Origin: Caldimonas mangrovi
GTDB taxonomy: Bacteria; Pseudomonadota; Gammaproteobacteria; Burkholderiales; Burkholderiaceae_C
Direction: 5' to 3'
Length of the DNA: 64,000 nt
Assembly: GCF_023721835.1 (NCBI RefSeq)
Contig: NZ_JAMKFE010000020.1
Location: forward strand, 1-64,000
Shown: positions 50,237 to 61,316 of the stretch, one piece after another
Layout: the number at the start of each line of letters is the position of its first letter
Numbering within the stretch: the first letter of the stretch is position 1
Position numbers and translations under genes: made by a program
Notes under the pieces: model-generated
What the model was told of the DNA's origin: nothing
Databases searched by the model: none
Seen by the model: the letters and a program-made list of their open reading frames with translations, nothing else

Positions 50237-52060
50237 ATGCGCGACACCAAGATCCTGCCCAGTCCTCCGGAGGTCACCTTGCCGCTGGGGCAACGCGCCG
50301 ATCTGCCGGATCACGTCCGCAACCTCTACGCATACACCGCCTCGAGCTTGCTGGGCAACTTGATCGGCAGCACGGTGGTCGTGATGCTGTACGCGACCTT
50401 CGCGCCGCCCGCGATGCTGGCGTCCTGGGCCGTCACGTTCGCTTTCGTGTGGGTATACCGCGCCTGGATCGCCCGGCGCTTCGCCGCCATCCAGCTCGAC
50501 CCGAACACCGACTTCACGGTGTGGCAGAAGCGCTGGAATGCAGGCGTGCTGGCGTCAGGGGCCATGTGGGGCATGGCTGCCTGGCTCTTCTACAGCCAGG
50601 GCGACGCCATACAGCAGATCGGGCTCGTCATCACGATCTACAGCTTCTGCGTGGCGTCGGTGCCGGTCCTTGCCGAGCATCGCAAGCTGTTCCTCGCCTT
50701 TCTGGGCCTGTGCTTCGTGCCGACCATCGCGAGCATCGCGGCCGAGCGCACGCTGTACAGCTATGAGCTGGCCGGCGTGCTGCTGCTGACGATGGGCATG
50801 ACAGCCGTGCTCGGCCGCAACTACCGCCAGGCCATGGAGCGCGTGATCGAACTGAAGCTGCGCACCGAGCAGCTGGCCGAGCAACTGCGCGTCGAGAAGG
50901 AAGCCGCCGAGGAGGCTCGCAACGCCGCCGAGGTCGCCAACCGCGCGAAGACGCAGTTCTTCGCCGCTGCCAGCCACGACCTGCGCCAGCCGCTGCACGC
51001 GGTGGGCCTGTTCGCCGAAGCCCTGCGCAACAAAAGCCGTGACGAAGAGGTGATCCAGCTGGTCAACAGCATCAACAGCTCGGTCGACGCACTGGAGGGG
51101 CTGTTCAGCGAGCTGCTCGACATCACGAAGATCGACACCGGCGCAGTGGAGAGCCGGCCGCAGAACTTCGGGCTGCGCGAGATCTTCGCGCGGCAGCGCC
51201 TGCACTACGAGCCGATCGCGTTCGAGAAAGGGCTGGAGCTGAAGTTCAGGGGCGAGCAGCACTTCGCGTTCGCCGACCCGGTGCTGGTCGACCGCATCGT
51301 GCGCAACCTGATCTCCAACGCGATCCGCTACACCGACGACGGCGGCGTGCTGGTGTCGTGCCGGCCGCGTGGCGACAAGCTGCTGCTGCAGGTGTGGGAC
51401 TCGGGCATCGGCATCCGGGAGTCCGAGCAGGAGAAAATCTTCGAGGAGTTCTACCAGGTGCAGCCGGACCAGCCGCTGCCGCCGCACCAGCGCAAGGGGC
51501 TGGGGCTGGGGCTGGCGATCGTGCGGCGGCTGGCCGACCTGATGGACGCGCCGCTGACGCTGCGCTCGCGGCCTCGGCACGGCACGGTGTTCTCGCTGGT
51601 GGTGCCGATCGGAAAGGCGCAGCGCGCGGCCGAAATGGCGCCGAGCAAGGCCCCCCTGGGGCTGACGCTGGACCGACGGCTGATCGTCGTGGTGGAAGAC
51701 GAACCGTCGGTGCGCGAAGGCCTGGAAGTGCTGCTCAAGGGGTGGGGCGCGACGGTGGCGGCGTTCGAGTCTCTGGGGGCGTGTCGTCAGTGGGCCGAGC
51801 AAGCGCACCAGCAGGGCCAGGAACCGGACCTGGCGATCGTGGACTATCGGCTCGACCACACCAGCAACGGCATCGACGCGCTGGTGATGCTGCGCGAGCA
51901 GTTCGGGCCGAAGCTGCCGGCGATCATGGTGACGGGCAGCACCACGGCGACGCTCGATGCCGAGGCACAGAAACATGACTTCCACCTGCTGATCAAGCCG
52001 GTGGTGCCGAACAAGCTGCGCTCGATGATCGCGTTCAAGCTCAATGTGAGGAGCCGCTGA
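50237..52060 (+). CDS. Hybrid sensor histidine kinase with C-terminal receiver
   Basis: A 607-residue protein: five or six membrane segments in residues 30-195, a coiled coil (200-240), H-box FFAAASHDLRQPLH with His247, N-box NLISNAIRYTDDGG, glycine box GLGLGLAIVRRLADLM, and a receiver (VVVEDEPSVREG; LAIVDYRLDHTSNG with the acceptor Asp). The input domain is membrane-embedded, with no periplasmic sensor. It starts one base after the radical SAM stop, and its stop overlaps the next gene (TGATG). Confidence 0.92.
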   Translation: MRDTKILPSPPEVTLPLGQRADLPDHVRNLYAYTASSLLGNLIGSTVVVMLYATFAPPAMLASWAVTFAFVWVYRAWIARRFAAIQLDPNTDFTVWQKRWNAGVLASGAMWGMAAWLFYSQGDAIQQIGLVITIYSFCVASVPVLAEHRKLFLAFLGLCFVPTIASIAAERTLYSYELAGVLLLTMGMTAVLGRNYRQAMERVIELKLRTEQLAEQLRVEKEAAEEARNAAEVANRAKTQFFAAASHDLRQPLHAVGLFAEALRNKSRDEEVIQLVNSINSSVDALEGLFSELLDITKIDTGAVESRPQNFGLREIFARQRLHYEPIAFEKGLELKFRGEQHFAFADPVLVDRIVRNLISNAIRYTDDGGVLVSCRPRGDKLLLQVWDSGIGIRESEQEKIFEEFYQVQPDQPLPPHQRKGLGLGLAIVRRLADLMDAPLTLRSRPRHGTVFSLVVPIGKAQRAAEMAPSKAPLGLTLDRRLIVVVEDEPSVREGLEVLLKGWGATVAAFESLGACRQWAEQAHQQGQEPDLAIVDYRLDHTSNGIDALVMLREQFGPKLPAIMVTGSTTATLDAEAQKHDFHLLIKPVVPNKLRSMIAFKLNVRSR

Positions 52061-54000
52061 TGGCGACCCGTCCCTCCAGCGTGCGGCTCGAGTTCCTGCT
52101 CGACGATGAGCCGAGTCCCGGCGATTCGATGTTCGCTTACGCCGCTGCCTCGGCGATGCCCGGCATTGCGGCGCTGGCCGACACGGACGAACCGGGTCCC
52201 GAGTCCAGAGCCCGTCCGGCAAGACGCCGCGAGCCGCCGAAGATCGAGACGGTCGAGGCGTGCCTGTGCGCGCACGAGGTGCTCGAGCGCTTCGAGGCGA
52301 ACCGTGCGCAATGGTATTCGCCCGAGCTGGCCCCCTACGTCGAAGGCATCGACTACCTGCTGCGCCAGGAAACGCGCATGAGCGAGCACATGCACGGATT
52401 GCCGTGCACCGACCACCAGGACGTCTGGAGCCACGAGATGGTCTCGGACAGCGTGGCGAAGGACCCGTCGGTGCAGCGGCTGCATGTGTGGCAGCCGCCG
52501 ATCTGGTGGATGGCCCCCATCGTTCGCCGGCACGACAAGCCGTTGAACATGCGGCTGCCGCTGGCCGAGACGGCCGCCGAACTGGTGCAGGAGCTGTCCG
52601 AGCAGATTCCCGCCGCATGGCGCAACAAGCGTGTGGTCGTGCAGCTGGAGGTCGAAACCCGGCTGTACTGGGGTGGCTGCGCGCCGCGGGGATGGACACC
52701 GCCCGAACCGTCCGACGATGCCTCGGTCGACCGCACGCCATGGCAGCCGTGCAGCTACCGTGGCGACGGCGTCGGCTTCTCGGAGGATCTGCTCTACCTG
52801 AAGAAGGGCGAGCCCCTGTGGTTGCACGACGAGCGCTCCGCGCAGGCGCCGTTGGTGCGACGCACGCTGCGTCCCGGTGTCGGGCTGCTGGTCGCCGTGC
52901 CGGTGTTCACTTTCGAGCTGCAGGAAAGCACGGTGGCGTGGATCAAGCGCCAGGCGATGCGCATGTTGCGCTGGCTCGGCGTCAGGAAGACCATCGCCGA
53001 CCGCGATCCGACCTTCGTGCACCGGCTCAAGGAGGACGAGACCTACTGGGCACGCACGTTCGACCAGCCAGAGCCGACCGTCGACCAGATGCGACTGGTC
53101 GAGAAGCTGGGGGCCCGGCTTGCACCCGCCTCGCGCCCCGCGCTGGCGCATCGGCCCGAGGCGGCCGTGGCGAACTGCCATGTGGTGCTGGTGCACGGTG
53201 GCCTGAGCTCGGTGCGCGGCGGCTTCGGAGCCTGGCTCAGCGCAGACCCCGCGCCTGAAGGGCCGTGGAAGAAGATGGCGCTGCTCAACGAACACTGCGC
53301 CTGGCGCTTCGAGCACGACAGCTTCCTGCGCGTGACGCGCAACATCAACCAGCTGGTCGACGCGATCGACCGCGACGTCATCGGCGACCAGCGTTCCGGC
53401 ACGCTGGTGCTGCTGGCGCACTCGCGCGGCGGCAACGTCGCGCGCTTCGCGCTGCAGCGCTTGCGCCAGCGCTGGCCGCAGTGGCGCTTCTACGCGCTGA
53501 CCGCCGGCGCCCCACACCAGGGTACCGGTGTGTTCCGCCGCATCGGCAGGCGTTGGTCAGGGGTGGCCGGGGTGGTGGGCTGGTTTCGCGATATCGCCTC
53601 CGGCGTGCTCGACAAGCAGCAGATGGTCGACCTGCTGATCCTCGAGCGCGCACTCGCCTACGACATCCCCCCCGGTTTCCGCGACGTGGAGCCGGCGGGC
53701 GTGGCCCGCATGGCGCGCGGCAAGGGCATGCCGGAGGGCATGTGGGTATGGGGTTCGGAATGGGGCCCCGGCGACGACAACCCGCTGGAAGAGCGGCTGT
53801 GGCGGCGCGTCATCGAGGACTGGGCAGGCTTCGAGGCCGACGGCGACGGCATCGTGCCCAAGCAGTCGGCGCTGGCCGGCCTGGTCGACGCGCTGGACGC
53901 GTCGCCGGCCTTCCATACGGCCTACTTCGAGCACCGTGCGACCGTCGAGCAGATCCGCTCGCGGCTGCAGTCGTTGCTGCAGTCGGCTCCGGGGGCCTGA
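52060..54000 (+). CDS. Large alpha/beta-hydrolase-like protein (DUF7379-like)
   Basis: A 646-residue protein without signal peptide or membrane segment. Residues about 60-350 are unassigned, with conserved-looking Trp/His positions (VWQPPIWWMAPIVRRHDK). Residues 370-640 look like an alpha/beta hydrolase: VVLVHGG (375-381), the nucleophile elbow AHSRGG with Ser455, and FEADGDGIVPKQSA with the likely acid. Family members are lipases, or catalytic modules in defence or signalling proteins. Coupled translation with the sensor kinase implies a joint role. Confidence 0.72.
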   Translation: MATRPSSVRLEFLLDDEPSPGDSMFAYAAASAMPGIAALADTDEPGPESRARPARRREPPKIETVEACLCAHEVLERFEANRAQWYSPELAPYVEGIDYLLRQETRMSEHMHGLPCTDHQDVWSHEMVSDSVAKDPSVQRLHVWQPPIWWMAPIVRRHDKPLNMRLPLAETAAELVQELSEQIPAAWRNKRVVVQLEVETRLYWGGCAPRGWTPPEPSDDASVDRTPWQPCSYRGDGVGFSEDLLYLKKGEPLWLHDERSAQAPLVRRTLRPGVGLLVAVPVFTFELQESTVAWIKRQAMRMLRWLGVRKTIADRDPTFVHRLKEDETYWARTFDQPEPTVDQMRLVEKLGARLAPASRPALAHRPEAAVANCHVVLVHGGLSSVRGGFGAWLSADPAPEGPWKKMALLNEHCAWRFEHDSFLRVTRNINQLVDAIDRDVIGDQRSGTLVLLAHSRGGNVARFALQRLRQRWPQWRFYALTAGAPHQGTGVFRRIGRRWSGVAGVVGWFRDIASGVLDKQQMVDLLILERALAYDIPPGFRDVEPAGVARMARGKGMPEGMWVWGSEWGPGDDNPLEERLWRRVIEDWAGFEADGDGIVPKQSALAGLVDALDASPAFHTAYFEHRATVEQIRSRLQSLLQSAPGA

Positions 54001-54003
54001 GTC

Positions 54004-55696
<1,693 letters not shown>

Positions 55697-55795
55697 GACA
55701 CCGTGGAAGGGCAGCGAAGGTGGAGCGGATTCTAGCGAGCGCGCGTTGCGTTTGCTGCAACGCACAAGACAGTGCGTTGGAGTTGCGACCCTAAC

Positions 55796-56674
55796 TCAGG
55801 CCGGCTGATAGGCCAGCCGCACGTAGATCGGTGCAAACGCCTCGGCCTGGGTCACCTCGATCAGCCGCTCGCGAGACAGTTCCAGCATGGCGATGAAAGT
55901 GACCACCAGCACCTGCGGCCCGCGGGTCGGTTCGAACAGGTCCTGGAACTCGACGAAACGCCGCCCCTGCAAGGTGCGCAGCACCATGCTCATGTGCTCG
56001 CGGACCGACAGCTCCTCACGGGTGATCTTGTGGTGCTGGGTCAGCTTGGCGCGCTTGAGAATGTCGAGCCAGGCCTCGCGCAGCTCATTGACGCTGACGT
56101 CCGGAAAGCGCGGCTTGAGCGACTGCTCGATGTAGACCTGCGCCCGCAGGAAGTCGCGGCCCAGCAGCGGCAGCTGGTCGAGCTTGGCCGCCGCCATCTT
56201 CATCTGCTCGTACTCGAGCAGGCGGCGCACCAGTTCGGCGCGCGGGTCTTCGGGTTCCTGGCCTTCCTCCGTCTTCTTCGGCGGCAGCAGCATCCGCGAC
56301 TTGATCTCGATCAGCATGGCCGCCATCAACAGGTACTCGGAGGCGAGTTCCAGGTTGGTCGTGCGGATCTGGTCGACGTAGCTCAGGTACTGGCGCGTGA
56401 CGTCGGCCAGCGGGATGTCGAGAATGTTGAAGTTCTGCTTGCGGATCAGGTAGAGCAGCAGGTCCAGCGGGCCTTCGAAAGCCTCGAGAAAGATCTCCAG
56501 TGCGTCCGGCGGGATGTACAGGTCCTGCGGCATCTGGAACAGCGGGGCGCCGTAGAGCCGGGCCACCGCAACGGTGTCCACCACCTCGGGCAACCCGGCC
56601 GCGGCGATGTCGCCGGGCCCGGTGTCGGGCGAGGTCAGCTCTGGCGCGCCGGGCGCCGGCAGGTCGGTCGTCAC
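55796..56674 (-). CDS. scpA: ScpA, segregation and condensation protein A
   Basis: A 292-residue kleisin. FEGPLDLLLYLIRKQNFNILDIPLADVTRQYL and YLLMAAMLIEIKSRMLLP are the ScpA motifs; the N-terminal 45 residues are an acidic extension. It bridges Smc heads with ScpB, which is not in the window. It follows DUF3460 and precedes panB-panC, an order common in Burkholderiales. Confidence 0.94.
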   Translation of the reverse strand: MTTDLPAPGAPELTSPDTGPGDIAAAGLPEVVDTVAVARLYGAPLFQMPQDLYIPPDALEIFLEAFEGPLDLLLYLIRKQNFNILDIPLADVTRQYLSYVDQIRTTNLELASEYLLMAAMLIEIKSRMLLPPKKTEEGQEPEDPRAELVRRLLEYEQMKMAAAKLDQLPLLGRDFLRAQVYIEQSLKPRFPDVSVNELREAWLDILKRAKLTQHHKITREELSVREHMSMVLRTLQGRRFVEFQDLFEPTRGPQVLVVTFIAMLELSRERLIEVTQAEAFAPIYVRLAYQPA

Positions 56675-56698
56675 TTCACGGTGCCGGGCGGGCGTGTG

Positions 56699-56908
56699 TC
56701 AGCGCGAGGAGTTCTTCGTCTGGTAGACGTAAGGCTGCTGCGGCACGCGCGCGGACTGGTACTCCGACAGGGCGTCACGGTCGAGCTCGCGGTCCCACAG
56801 CAGCGAACGGCCCTTGCGCTGCTCGTCTTCCAGCTTGGGGTTCCTGCTCTTCAGTTCCTCGATGAACTGCGTGACTTCCGACTTGTAGGGTTTCCAGAAC
56901 AGAGGCAT
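56699..56908 (-). CDS. DUF3460 family protein
   Basis: A 69-residue protein: SEVTQFIEELKSRNPKLEDEQRKGRSLLWDRE is the DUF3460 signature. It is restricted mainly to betaproteobacteria and regularly stands before scpA. Function unknown. A TAAAAT sequence about 45 bases upstream on the minus strand (56953-56958) may be the -10 box for the whole DUF3460-scpA-panB-panC set. Confidence 0.9.
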   Translation of the reverse strand: MPLFWKPYKSEVTQFIEELKSRNPKLEDEQRKGRSLLWDRELDRDALSEYQSARVPQQPYVYQTKNSSR

Positions 56909-57072
56909 GGCAGTGGGGGCGCGGCACCGTGCCGCTGCAGTGAAGCCGACGATTTTACCGGCCCGAGCCCCCGGGTGCGGCGAGCAGCGGTGCGCAGGAT
57001 GTCACTGGCGTTCAAGACGCGGGGGGGCCGGCCGGCCTAGCCTCGGGGCGTCGTCCTTTCCGGAGCCGCTCG

Positions 57073-57849
57073 ATGTACCGCAGTTTCACCGCCCCGTTTA
57101 CCGCCAGCGGCCGCAGCGCGCTGGTGCCGCCGCCGCCATGGCACTATGCCGGTTGGCTGATCAATGTCGCGTTCACCTGCGACCCCGCCCAGGGCGCCCA
57201 GTTGCTGCCGCCGGCGCGCGGCCGCCTCACCGGGCGCGGCTGCGTGCACTTCGCCGACTGGCAGGCCTGCAGCGACGGCGGCATCGAACTGCTCGATCCG
57301 GTCTATGCGCAATACCGCGAGACCATCGTCGTGCTCGAGTCCGAGACACCGTCCGGCGAGCGTCTCAATTTTTGCCCCTTCATCTATGTCGACCAGGATG
57401 TCTCCCTGCTGCGCGGCCTGTTGCAGGGCTGGCCGAAGAAGATGGGCCGCACCTGGCTCACCCGCAGCCTGCCGCTCGACCACGCCGCCGCCGCGCCGCT
57501 GACGGCCGGCACAGCCCTCGGCGCCAGCCTGTGCGTCAAGGACCGCCGGTTGCTCGAGGCCCGGCTGGTGCTGACAGGCGAACCCGGGCCGGCGCTCGGT
57601 TTTTTTGCCGCGCCCACGCTCGGTGCCGTCGGCTGGCCGGACCTGCGCGATGCCCAGGCGCTGCCCGAGCCGCACTTCGTGCGCTCGCGCATCGACCGGC
57701 GCGTCGAGGCCGGCTGGCATGCCGCCACGGCGCAGCTGACGCTGACCGATCACCCCGTCGAGGAACTCGGCCTGCTCGGCCCCTTGCAGACGGGGGACGC
57801 CAGCGTGGGGTGGGCGGCGCTCACGGTCGTGGGCGCGGCCGACGCATGA
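57073..57849 (+). CDS. Acetoacetate decarboxylase family protein
   Basis: A 258-residue protein. The Schiff-base lysine region is present as GWPKKMGRTWLTR (residues about 119-131), and PPPPWHYAGWLINVAF and YRETIVVLESETPSGE match the fold. Members act on beta-keto acids or do aldolase/dehydratase chemistry. GGAG precedes ATG 57073. It overlaps the DUF2000 gene by four bases (ATGA). Confidence 0.85.
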   Translation: MYRSFTAPFTASGRSALVPPPPWHYAGWLINVAFTCDPAQGAQLLPPARGRLTGRGCVHFADWQACSDGGIELLDPVYAQYRETIVVLESETPSGERLNFCPFIYVDQDVSLLRGLLQGWPKKMGRTWLTRSLPLDHAAAAPLTAGTALGASLCVKDRRLLEARLVLTGEPGPALGFFAAPTLGAVGWPDLRDAQALPEPHFVRSRIDRRVEAGWHAATAQLTLTDHPVEELGLLGPLQTGDASVGWAALTVVGAADA

Positions 57850-58256
57850 CGCGCGTTGCCATCGTCGTGGACGGCACGCTGCCTGCAGGGCAGGGCGCCA
57901 ATGTGGCGGCCTGTCTGGCGGTCGGCCTGGGCGCCGGTGTCCCCGCACTGGCCGGGCAGCCGCTGTGCGACGCGACGGGGTTCGGCAGCTTGTCCAGCTC
58001 CCCGTTGCCCATCGCCGTGCTGTGTGGTGACGCGGCCAGCTTCGAGCGGCTGATGCTGCGGCTCGCGCAGCCGCGGCCGGCGGACGCGCACTGCGTGCTC
58101 TTTCCGCGCTACGCGCAGGCGATACACACGGCCGAGGAATACCGCCAGCGGCACGCCGGCAGTGCCCACGCCCGTGAGCCGATGCTGGGACTCGCGCTCG
58201 CGGGACCGTCGGCATGGGTCCGGCGCCTGACGGGCGCGTTACCCTTGCTCCGATGA
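57846..58256 (+). CDS. DUF2000 family protein
   Basis: A 136-residue protein with the DUF2000 (peptidyl-tRNA-hydrolase-like fold) pattern: RVAIVVDGTLPAGQGANVAACLAVGLGAGVP and LPIAVLCGDAASFERLMLRL. The function is unknown. It frequently stands next to an AraC regulator, as here, where the two overlap by four bases. Confidence 0.85.
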   Translation: MTRVAIVVDGTLPAGQGANVAACLAVGLGAGVPALAGQPLCDATGFGSLSSSPLPIAVLCGDAASFERLMLRLAQPRPADAHCVLFPRYAQAIHTAEEYRQRHAGSAHAREPMLGLALAGPSAWVRRLTGALPLLR

Positions 58257-59038
58257 CAACCGTCCCGTCCCGCCTGAAACCCTTGCCGATGCCTGGTTGC
58301 GGGCGTGCCGAAGCCCTGATCGCGACCGAGCCCGATGCACGGTTCGCGCTGCATGCACATGCCGAATGGAGTGTCGGCGCGATCCTCGCCGGCGTCTGCC
58401 AATTCGCGTGCGAGGGCCGACCCCATGGGGCCGCTGCGGGCGACCTGGTCGTGATGGCGCCGCAGGCCCTGCATACGGCGGGCGCAAGCGCCGGGCGCTT
58501 CGAGATGGTGATGCTCTACGTGCCGCCGACATGGGTGGCATCGACGACAGGCTGGCCGGCCGATCCATTGCCGGCGCGGCAGGGGGCGGTGTGGCGTGAC
58601 GCCGGTCTGGCGGACGCACTGGGGGCGGCCGTGGCCGGTGATGCGAGCCGCTTGCCGGCGTTGCTGCGGCGCATCCTGGCGGGCGCCGCCGAGCGAGCAC
58701 CAGCGACCGCGCAGCGTCCGCGCGATCCGCGCGTGAACGCCTTGTGCACGCTGCTGCAGGATGACGATGCGGCTGCACCCGACCTGCCCGCGCTGGCACG
58801 CCGGCTGGGGATGTCGCGCGAGCATGCACATCGCCTGTTTCGTGCCGCGGTCGGGTTGACGCCGGCGCACTACGCGCGCCTGGCCCGCATCACGCGAGCC
58901 AAGGCCATGTTGAGAGACGGCGAGACGGCCGCCGAGGTGGCCGCCGCCTGCGGTTTCGCCGACCAGGCGCACTTCGCGCGGTGGTTCCGGCGCTGCTTCG
59001 GCGTCACGCCTTCGCGTTACGGACGAGAGGGGGTGTAG
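58253..59038 (+). CDS. AraC-family transcriptional regulator
   Basis: A 261-residue regulator. The N-terminal cupin-like part (FALHAHAEWSVGAILAGVCQF; GDLVVMAPQALHTAG) senses a small molecule; the C-terminal pair of helix-turn-helices is LPALARRLGMSREHAHRLFRAAVGLTPAHYARLARI and AAEVAAACGFADQAHFARWFRRCFGVTPSRY. It probably controls the overlapping ADC-like and DUF2000 genes. Confidence 0.92.
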   Translation: MTTVPSRLKPLPMPGCGRAEALIATEPDARFALHAHAEWSVGAILAGVCQFACEGRPHGAAAGDLVVMAPQALHTAGASAGRFEMVMLYVPPTWVASTTGWPADPLPARQGAVWRDAGLADALGAAVAGDASRLPALLRRILAGAAERAPATAQRPRDPRVNALCTLLQDDDAAAPDLPALARRLGMSREHAHRLFRAAVGLTPAHYARLARITRAKAMLRDGETAAEVAAACGFADQAHFARWFRRCFGVTPSRYGREGV

Positions 59039-59053
59039 CCCGCGGCCGAGACA

Positions 59054-59719
59054 TCAGCTGCGGCGCAGCAGCCGCCCGTGCTGTATGAAGCGGTTCGGTT
59101 GGCCCAGCACCAGCTTGGACAATTCGTCGAGCAGCACCTGGGACACTTCAAAGGCCGGCACCTCCAGCAGCAGGCTCTCGAAACCCTCGAAGTTGAAGAC
59201 GTGGAACTGCACGACGCCGTGCTCGTGCACCGGCTGCAGCTTGACGCCCGCCATGAAATCCGCGGTGAACTCGAAGCGGGTGTGCAGGTAGCGCCCGGTC
59301 TCGGCGTCGCGCACGCTTTCGCTGTGGAAGTCGACGCCCGAGGTGCGCAGTCGGCCGGCCAGCTTGTCGATCTCGGTCGGAAAGTCCCGCGTCAACACGA
59401 TCTGCCGGCCCGAACGCAGCAGGCACAGCAGTTGGACGTATTCATGGCATGGCTGGCCGTGCAGCGACTGGCGCCTCGCATCGACGCGAAAATCGGCCAT
59501 GTTCAACTGCTCGAAGACGTTGCGGCCGTCGAGCACGTAGCGCACCGGCGAGGTCGGCTGCAGCACGTTGAGCTGCTTGGCGAGCTCGAGCCAGTACTGG
59601 AAGGCACTCTTGCAGGCCGCCTCGGCCAGTGCGGTGTTGCGCGCTCGCGCCGCAGTGTCGGTCTGCTGCTCGGATTGGCGTGCCTGCGCCTGGCGCTTGA
59701 GATCGTCGAGAAGTCCCAC
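59054..59719 (-). CDS. Conserved hypothetical protein
   Basis: A 221-residue protein, MGLLDDLKRQAQARQSEQQT, then a soluble alpha/beta part (YWLELAKQLNVLQP, RYVLDGRNVFEQLNMADFRVD, LLCLLRSGRQIVLTRDFPTEI). The family is found in Burkholderiales genomes without an assigned role. It converges with the AraC gene and diverges from the CYTH-CHAD gene. Confidence 0.75.
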   Translation of the reverse strand: MGLLDDLKRQAQARQSEQQTDTAARARNTALAEAACKSAFQYWLELAKQLNVLQPTSPVRYVLDGRNVFEQLNMADFRVDARRQSLHGQPCHEYVQLLCLLRSGRQIVLTRDFPTEIDKLAGRLRTSGVDFHSESVRDAETGRYLHTRFEFTADFMAGVKLQPVHEHGVVQFHVFNFEGFESLLLEVPAFEVSQVLLDELSKLVLGQPNRFIQHGRLLRRS

Positions 59720-59854
59720 GGGTCGGCATCTGGATACGGAAGGCGGGCGTCAGGATAGCGCAGGAGCGGGCCGGATAATCCGGGCGCGCCCCCCCTGTTT
59801 CCAGGGCCGAACGACATTTTCCGGCGCACGACGCCAGGGCCTTCTGATACCGAG

Positions 59855-61306
59855 ATGCAGGAATTCGAAATCAAGCTGCAGGTGCCGCCGGCAACACGTG
59901 CCGCGATCGATGCTGCGCTGGCCCGCGGGGGCACCGCCCGGCGGGAGAGGCTGAGGGCGGTGTACTTCGACACGCCGGGCGGCGATCTGGCCCGAGCGGG
60001 CATGGCCTTGCGGGTGCGCCAGGAAGGACGGCGCCGCGTGCAGACCCTGAAGGCGGCCGGCACCGACGTGCTGACCCGCTTCGAGCACAACGTCGCGTTG
60101 CGACCGGGCGAGACGATAGACCCCCGGCGCCATGCCGGCACGTCCGGCGGGCAACGCCTGCTGCAACTGCTGACCGATGCAGCGCAGCCGCTGCAGGAAC
60201 GCTACCGCACCGACATCGTGCGGCGCACGCGTCTGCTGCGTGCCGGCCGGCAGCAGCTGGAACTGGCGCTGGACGTCGGCCAGATCATCGCGCACGAGCG
60301 GCGGTGGCCGGTGTGCGAACTGGAGATCGAGCTGGTCGACGGTTCGCCGCAAGCGGTGCTCGACGTGGCGCGACGCTGGGCCTTGCGGCATGGCTTGTGG
60401 ATCGACATCCGCTCGAAGGCCGAGCGCGGCGCCCGGCTGGCGAACGGCGAGGTGACAGGCGATCCGGTCAAGGCGCCGGCCGTGCGGTTGCCGGGCGGCG
60501 CCACCGTGCCGCAGGCGTGGCAGTCCGTCGCGCGGGCTTCGCTGCAGCACCTGCTGGCCAACGCCAGCGAACTGGCCGGCGGGCAGGCCGCTGGAGCGGA
60601 CGGCGCAGAACACCTGCATCAGCTGCGCGTCGGCCTGCGCCGGCTGCGCGCTGCCGTGCGCTTCTTCCGTGGCTGGGACGGTGCGCCGGAGCTGGCGCCG
60701 CTCGGCGCCGCGGCTGCCGACCTGTTCGCGCGTTTCGGCGCCGCGCGCGACTGCGACGTGATCGCCGCGCTGTTGCGGCCGGTATGGGCCGAGGCCGGGC
60801 TGCCGGCGGCTTCGATCGAGCAGACTCACGGGGCGCCGCCGGCCGACGTGCTGCGCGGCGCAAAGGCCCAGGCGCTCTGGCTGGATCTGCTCGGCTGGGC
60901 CTGCCGGACGCCGGGCGACGGCGCACCGTTCGCGCCGCCGGCGGCGCGGCGGCTGAAGCGCTGGCACCGGGGAATCGTCGCGGCGATCGACGGCTTCGAT
61001 GCGATGGACGACGCGCAGCGCCACGTACTGCGCAAGCGCATCAAGCGGCTGCGCTATGCGGTCGACATCGCGGGGAGCGTGTTCCCTCGCAAGGCGGTGC
61101 GGCGCTACCAGGAGGCGCTGGCGCACGCGCAGGAGGCCTTCGGCGAGTTCAATGACGTCTGCATGGCGCGTGAACTGCTGCGAGGACGTGGCGACGCGTC
61201 CAGCCTCTACGCCCTGGGCTGGCTGGCCGCGCGGCGCGAGGCCTTGTTGCTGAGCTGTCGTGGCGCACTGGCGGCGTTGCGGCGCACTCCCGCGTTCTGG
61301 AAGTAG
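59855..61306 (+). CDS. CYTH and CHAD domain protein
   Basis: A 483-residue protein. The CYTH tunnel domain opens with E-x-E-x-K in EFEIKLQV (residues 3-10) and includes YFDTPGGDLARAGMALRVR; it binds triphosphates. The CHAD domain (about 215-480) has the basic helices HQLRVGLRRLRAAVRFF and RKRIKRLRYAVDI that bind polyphosphate. A role in polyphosphate or inorganic triphosphate handling is likely. Confidence 0.92.
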   Translation: MQEFEIKLQVPPATRAAIDAALARGGTARRERLRAVYFDTPGGDLARAGMALRVRQEGRRRVQTLKAAGTDVLTRFEHNVALRPGETIDPRRHAGTSGGQRLLQLLTDAAQPLQERYRTDIVRRTRLLRAGRQQLELALDVGQIIAHERRWPVCELEIELVDGSPQAVLDVARRWALRHGLWIDIRSKAERGARLANGEVTGDPVKAPAVRLPGGATVPQAWQSVARASLQHLLANASELAGGQAAGADGAEHLHQLRVGLRRLRAAVRFFRGWDGAPELAPLGAAAADLFARFGAARDCDVIAALLRPVWAEAGLPAASIEQTHGAPPADVLRGAKAQALWLDLLGWACRTPGDGAPFAPPAARRLKRWHRGIVAAIDGFDAMDDAQRHVLRKRIKRLRYAVDIAGSVFPRKAVRRYQEALAHAQEAFGEFNDVCMARELLRGRGDASSLYALGWLAARREALLLSCRGALAALRRTPAFWK

Positions 61307-61316
61307 TGCCCCCGGC

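Noticed and set aside
50555-52741. Long minus-strand frames over the sensor kinase and hydrolase genes
   Set aside because: Composition and lack of motifs mark them as shadows of the plus-strand genes.
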